A stretch of DNA of 40,001 nucleotides from Rhodobiaceae bacterium (GTDB lineage Bacteria; Pseudomonadota; Alphaproteobacteria; Rhizobiales; NORP267): NCBI GenBank assembly GCA_020441905.1, contig JAGRLG010000051.1, positions 1 to 40,001 on the forward strand, written 5' to 3'. Numbering within the stretch: the stretch's first letter is position 1; each line of letters begins with the position of its first letter. Positions 37,358 to 40,001 of the stretch are shown in pieces. The notes under the pieces are model-generated. The model saw only the letters and a list, made by a program, of their open reading frames with translations, was not told the DNA's origin and did no database searches. A program made the translations under genes and the position numbers.

Positions 37358-38237
37358 CGTTCAGCACCTGCTCGCGGAACTGGTCGACGACGGCCTTCAG
37401 CTCAAGGCCGATATTGCTCAGTTCGGTGTCATTCGCCTTGGCGCACAGCGTATTCGATTCGCGGTTGAATTCCTGGGCGAGAAATTCCATGCGGCGGCCG
37501 CTCGCGCCTTCGGCCGCAATCAGGTCACGGGCGGCGGCGACATGGGCGCTGAGGCGGTCCAGCTCTTCCTGGATATCGGCCTTGGTGGCGAGCAGGACCG
37601 CCTCCTGATGCAGCCGGTCGGGATCGAAGCCATCGCTGGTTTCCAGAAGCCTGGAAATCTGGGCGGCGAGGCGCTCGCGGATCGCTTCGGGCCGGCGCGC
37701 CGGCGAGGCGGCGGCGCGCTCGCGCAGATCGGCGATGACCCGCAGCTGGCCTTCGAGAACGGCGGCGATATGCGCGCCCTCCTCGGCTCTGGCGGCGGCG
37801 AGCTTGCCGAGGGTTTCGTCGAAGGAGGCGCGCAGGGCCTCAAGCTGGGCCTCGGCCCGGCCCTCCTCTTCCTCCTGCTCGACGATTTCGACCACGCCCT
37901 TGAGCGCCAGCAGACCGTCAATGCTCGGCGGCGCGAGGCCGTCTTTCAGGCCCAGACCCTCGGCGGCGGCGAGCATGGCCTGCAGAATCTCAGTATTGAC
38001 GCGCAGTTCCGGGGTCCGGTTCTCACGCTGGACCTGGAGCGAGACCTGAAGCGAGCCGCGACTGATCCGAGCCTTGATGGCGGCGCGGATGTGGGGGTCG
38101 AGCTGGTCGAGGCCGGGCGGCAGGCGCAGGCGGATATCGAGGCCCTTGCCATTGACGCTCTTCAGTTCCCAATACCAGCCGAGGGCGCCGCAGCTGCCCT
38201 CGCCGCGCGCAAATCCGGTCATGCTGTTGATGGTCAT
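37350..38237 (-). CDS. yicC: YicC-family endoribonuclease
   Basis: The product has 295 residues. MTINSMTGFARGEG is the invariant family start, WELKSVNGKGLDIRLRLPP follows, and the C-terminal NRESNTLCAKANDTELS and LELKAVVDQFREQVLNVE are the family end. E. coli YicC cleaves RNA near stem loops and affects the sRNA RyhB. The long middle region is a charged coiled coil. It is followed by gmk with an overlap and lies 143 bases after mltG. Confidence 0.93.
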   Translation of the reverse strand: MTINSMTGFARGEGSCGALGWYWELKSVNGKGLDIRLRLPPGLDQLDPHIRAAIKARISRGSLQVSLQVQRENRTPELRVNTEILQAMLAAAEGLGLKDGLAPPSIDGLLALKGVVEIVEQEEEEGRAEAQLEALRASFDETLGKLAAARAEEGAHIAAVLEGQLRVIADLRERAAASPARRPEAIRERLAAQISRLLETSDGFDPDRLHQEAVLLATKADIQEELDRLSAHVAAARDLIAAEGASGRRMEFLAQEFNRESNTLCAKANDTELSNIGLELKAVVDQFREQVLNVE

Positions 38238-38263
38238 GGGCTGGAATCCGGTCAGGTGACAAA

Positions 38264-38279
38264 TTCGCGGAATCGCGAA
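38264..38279. promoter_or_regulatory. Inverted repeat upstream of yicC
   Basis: TTCGCG-GAAT-CGCGAA, a perfect 6-bp palindrome centred 34 bases upstream of the yicC ATG. It could be an operator or a leader hairpin. Confidence 0.3.
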
Positions 38280-38380
38280 ACGGCAGGCACCTTACCTTGC
38301 CGCGCCGTGCCCGCTCAAGGCCGCTGGCCCATGCGCCTTCGGCAAATCGCGGCCAGCGCCACCGGGCACGGGCGGGCGGG

Positions 38381-39703
38381 TCAGCGCAGACCCGGTTTTT
38401 GCAGGTTGAGGCGCAGGGGCGGCAACGGCGGTTCGTCCTTGGCGTCTTTCGCCGCCGTGGCCTTGGCGTCTTTTGCCGCCTCGGTTGCGCCGGCCGCGGC
38501 GGCGCTGGTGCCGTTCTTGGCCGCCTCGTCCTCCATGCGCTTCATTTCAGCGGAAATTTTGCGCCAGCGCGCCACGTTCTCGTTGTGTTCGGCAAGCGTC
38601 GCGGCAAAGACATGACCGCCATCGCCGCTGGCAACGAAATACAGGTCGTTGGTGCGCGACGGGCTGGCGGTGGCTTCCAGCGCGGCAAGGCCGGGATTGG
38701 CGATCGGCGTCGGCGGCAGACCGTCGATCTGGTAGGTATTGTACTCGGTTTTCTTGTCGAGCTCGCTTTGCAGGATCGGCCGGCCCAGCGTGCCCTTGCC
38801 GCCGACAAGGCCATAAATGATGGTCGGGTCCGATTGCAGCCGCATGGACTTGCGCAGTCGGTTGACGAACACGGCGGCAACGCGCGGGCGTTCATCGGCC
38901 TTGCCGGTTTCCTTCTCGACGATCGAGGCAAGGGTCACCAGTTCCTCAGGGGACTTGAGCGGCAGGTTCTTGTCGCGGCGCTCCCAGATCCGTGCCAGGG
39001 CGCGGTCGCGGGCGCTGCGCATGCGCTCGATCATCGCCATGCGCTCGGTGCCGCGGGTGAACTTGTAGGTATCGGGCAGCAGCGCGCCTTCGGGCGGAAT
39101 TTCGCCAACCTCGCCGACCAGGATTTCATCCTCCTTCAGGCGCTCGACGATCTGCTCGCTGGTCAGCCCTTCGGGAACGGTGAATTTGTGCAGGATCGCC
39201 TTGCCCTCGACCAGGAGGTCCATGACGTCGCGCATGCTGGCATGTTCGGGAAACAGGTACTCGCCGGCCTTGAGCTTGTCGCCGGACTTGGACAGGAACA
39301 CGCCGGCGAGAAACAGCGTGGCGTCGTTGATGATGCCTTCGCGCTCCAGGCGTCGCGAAATCTCGCTCAGGGCCTCGCCCCTGGGCACGATGACCGAGCG
39401 GGTCTGAACCAGCGGCCCCGGCGCCTCGAATTGCTGCTTGGCGATGAAGAAAATTGCGCCCGACACCACGAACAGGAAAATCACCAGACTGATCAGCCCG
39501 TTGAGCAGCATGGTGAGAGGGTGTCGATGTGCGCTCATGTCGTCCGGCGGTAATGGTACAGGTTTTGGCCTGATCGCCTCACGCGGCGACCGCGGAAGAT
39601 GGTGCTCCGAACCGGCGCGCGACCGCAGATGCTGAACGAGCTCGGAATGCTCGTCCTGGCCATCCGGCTCGCCTGCGCTCTTTGGCGTCTTGGAACGGAA
39701 CAT
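38381..39703 (-). CDS. mltG: Endolytic murein transglycosylase MltG
   Basis: The product has 440 residues. The N-terminal ~65 residues are cytosolic and contain SPREAIRPKPVPLPP, similar to the SPxEAL-xP motif of alphaproteobacterial MltG, which supports ATG 39703 over the later ATG at 39538. A membrane helix (LLNGLISLVIFLFVVSGAIFFI) leads to a LysM-like region (VIVPRGEALSEISRRL) and the YceG domain with the catalytic Glu in LASIVEKETGKADER. It cuts nascent glycan strands at the inner membrane. A ~50-residue C-terminal Ala/Lys/Asp-rich tail follows, encoded partly by a 24-bp repeat. fabF lies upstream, as in many alphaproteobacteria. Confidence 0.93.
   Translation of the reverse strand: MFRSKTPKSAGEPDGQDEHSELVQHLRSRAGSEHHLPRSPREAIRPKPVPLPPDDMSAHRHPLTMLLNGLISLVIFLFVVSGAIFFIAKQQFEAPGPLVQTRSVIVPRGEALSEISRRLEREGIINDATLFLAGVFLSKSGDKLKAGEYLFPEHASMRDVMDLLVEGKAILHKFTVPEGLTSEQIVERLKEDEILVGEVGEIPPEGALLPDTYKFTRGTERMAMIERMRSARDRALARIWERRDKNLPLKSPEELVTLASIVEKETGKADERPRVAAVFVNRLRKSMRLQSDPTIIYGLVGGKGTLGRPILQSELDKKTEYNTYQIDGLPPTPIANPGLAALEATASPSRTNDLYFVASGDGGHVFAATLAEHNENVARWRKISAEMKRMEDEAAKNGTSAAAAGATEAAKDAKATAAKDAKDEPPLPPLRLNLQKPGLR
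38437..38480 (-). repeat. 24-bp period direct repeat in the mltG tail
   Basis: The 20-base segments 38437-38456 and 38461-38480 differ at one base (C/T). They encode the repeated AAKDAK of the C-terminal tail. Confidence 0.75.
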
Positions 39704-39764
39704 TGCCGTCTCTTGTTCGAAACCAGTCTAGTAAAGAATGTGGCAAAACAGCGGGCTTCGCCGC

Positions 39765-40001
39765 TCAGCCATTATACCGACGGAAAACGAGAGATGCGTT
39801 GGTGCCGCCAAAGCCGAAGGAATTGGACAGCACGGTGTCGATCTGCCGCTGGCGCGCCTTGTGCGGCACCAGGTCGATGACCGTCTCCACGGACGGATTG
39901 TCGAGATTGAGGGTGGGCGGAGCGATGTTGTCGCGGATCGCCAGCACCGAGAAAATCGCCTCGACGGCACCGGCGGCGCCCAGCAGGTGGCCGACCGCGG
40001 A
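39765..40001 (-). CDS. fabF: 3-oxoacyl-ACP synthase II, C-terminal part
   Basis: The last 78 residues are present and the gene runs off the right edge. [13 protein letters not shown] carries the catalytic His of the GHxxGAAG motif, followed by [15 protein letters not shown], and [14 protein letters not shown], the C-terminal second-His loop region of KAS II. The enzyme elongates acyl-ACP with malonyl-ACP. It is on the same strand as mltG with a 61-base gap. Confidence 0.95.
   Translation of the reverse strand, partial: SAVGHLLGAAGAVEAIFSVLAIRDNIAPPTLNLDNPSVETVIDLVPHKARQRQIDTVLSNSFGFGGTNASLVFRRYNG

Overview
The window reads as a chromosomal segment of a GC-rich alphaproteobacterium, probably Rhodospirillales-like. 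The evidence is gene order and protein character: an lptF-lptG-lptD-surA-pdxA-ksgA cluster, a fabF-mltG-yicC-gmk cluster, a DUF2066 gene divergent from purM-purN and leading a CDP-alcohol transferase/AI-2E permease/HdaA/ppk/ppx run, pepA-holC, and a BA14K-like small secreted protein. No rRNA, tRNA, CRISPR array, insertion sequence or phage gene was seen. Coding is dense; the only gene-free stretch over 300 bases is 381-1222.

Layout. 1-380: start of a branched-chain amino-acid-type ABC substrate-binding protein (minus, cut by the window edge). 1223-4432 (plus): a PfkB-family sugar kinase, then a two-domain protein that fuses a CrtC/AttH-like lipocalin-type domain to a eukaryote-like (type III) geranylgeranyl-diphosphate-synthase domain. 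4450-6924 (minus): an AlkD-like DNA glycosylase and aspS. 7151-9212 (plus): rnd and an alpha/beta hydrolase. 9221-10698: a GNAT acetyltransferase and an AhpD-like protein, divergent from a MarR regulator across a tandem palindromic operator. 10735-18197 (minus): ppx, ppk, hdaA, an AI-2E permease, a CDP-alcohol phosphatidyltransferase and a DUF2066 protein. 18408-20214 (plus): purM and purN, ending in a bidirectional terminator facing ndk. 20289-22632 (minus): ndk, two tandem paralogous small secreted proteins of unknown family, and a Tat-exported cyclase-family hydrolase. 22781-25360 (plus): an ABC-F ATPase and a glycine-zipper/BA14K-like protein. 25393-27395 (minus): holC and pepA. 27607-36704 (plus): lptF, lptG, lptD, surA-like, pdxA, ksgA and a zinc alcohol dehydrogenase. 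36707-40001 (minus): gmk, yicC, mltG and the 3' end of fabF.

How the genes work together. The lpt genes and the SurA-like chaperone serve LPS export and outer-membrane assembly; pdxA and ksgA are their usual companions. ppk/ppx make and degrade polyphosphate, and HdaA restrains DnaA. purM/purN are purine steps 5 and 3; ndk and gmk supply nucleotides. MarR, AhpD and GNAT look like a self-regulated stress module.

The strongest candidate for something new is the fusion at 2249-4432. It puts a carotenoid-hydratase/pericyclase-like domain in front of a complete prenyl-diphosphate synthase, the same 'modifier first, prenyltransferase second' order as fungal chimeric terpene synthases, but with an unrelated first domain. 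Next are the tandem secreted pair (20842-21669), the MarR operator array (10170-10210), and a 12-bp coding minisatellite at the start of purM.
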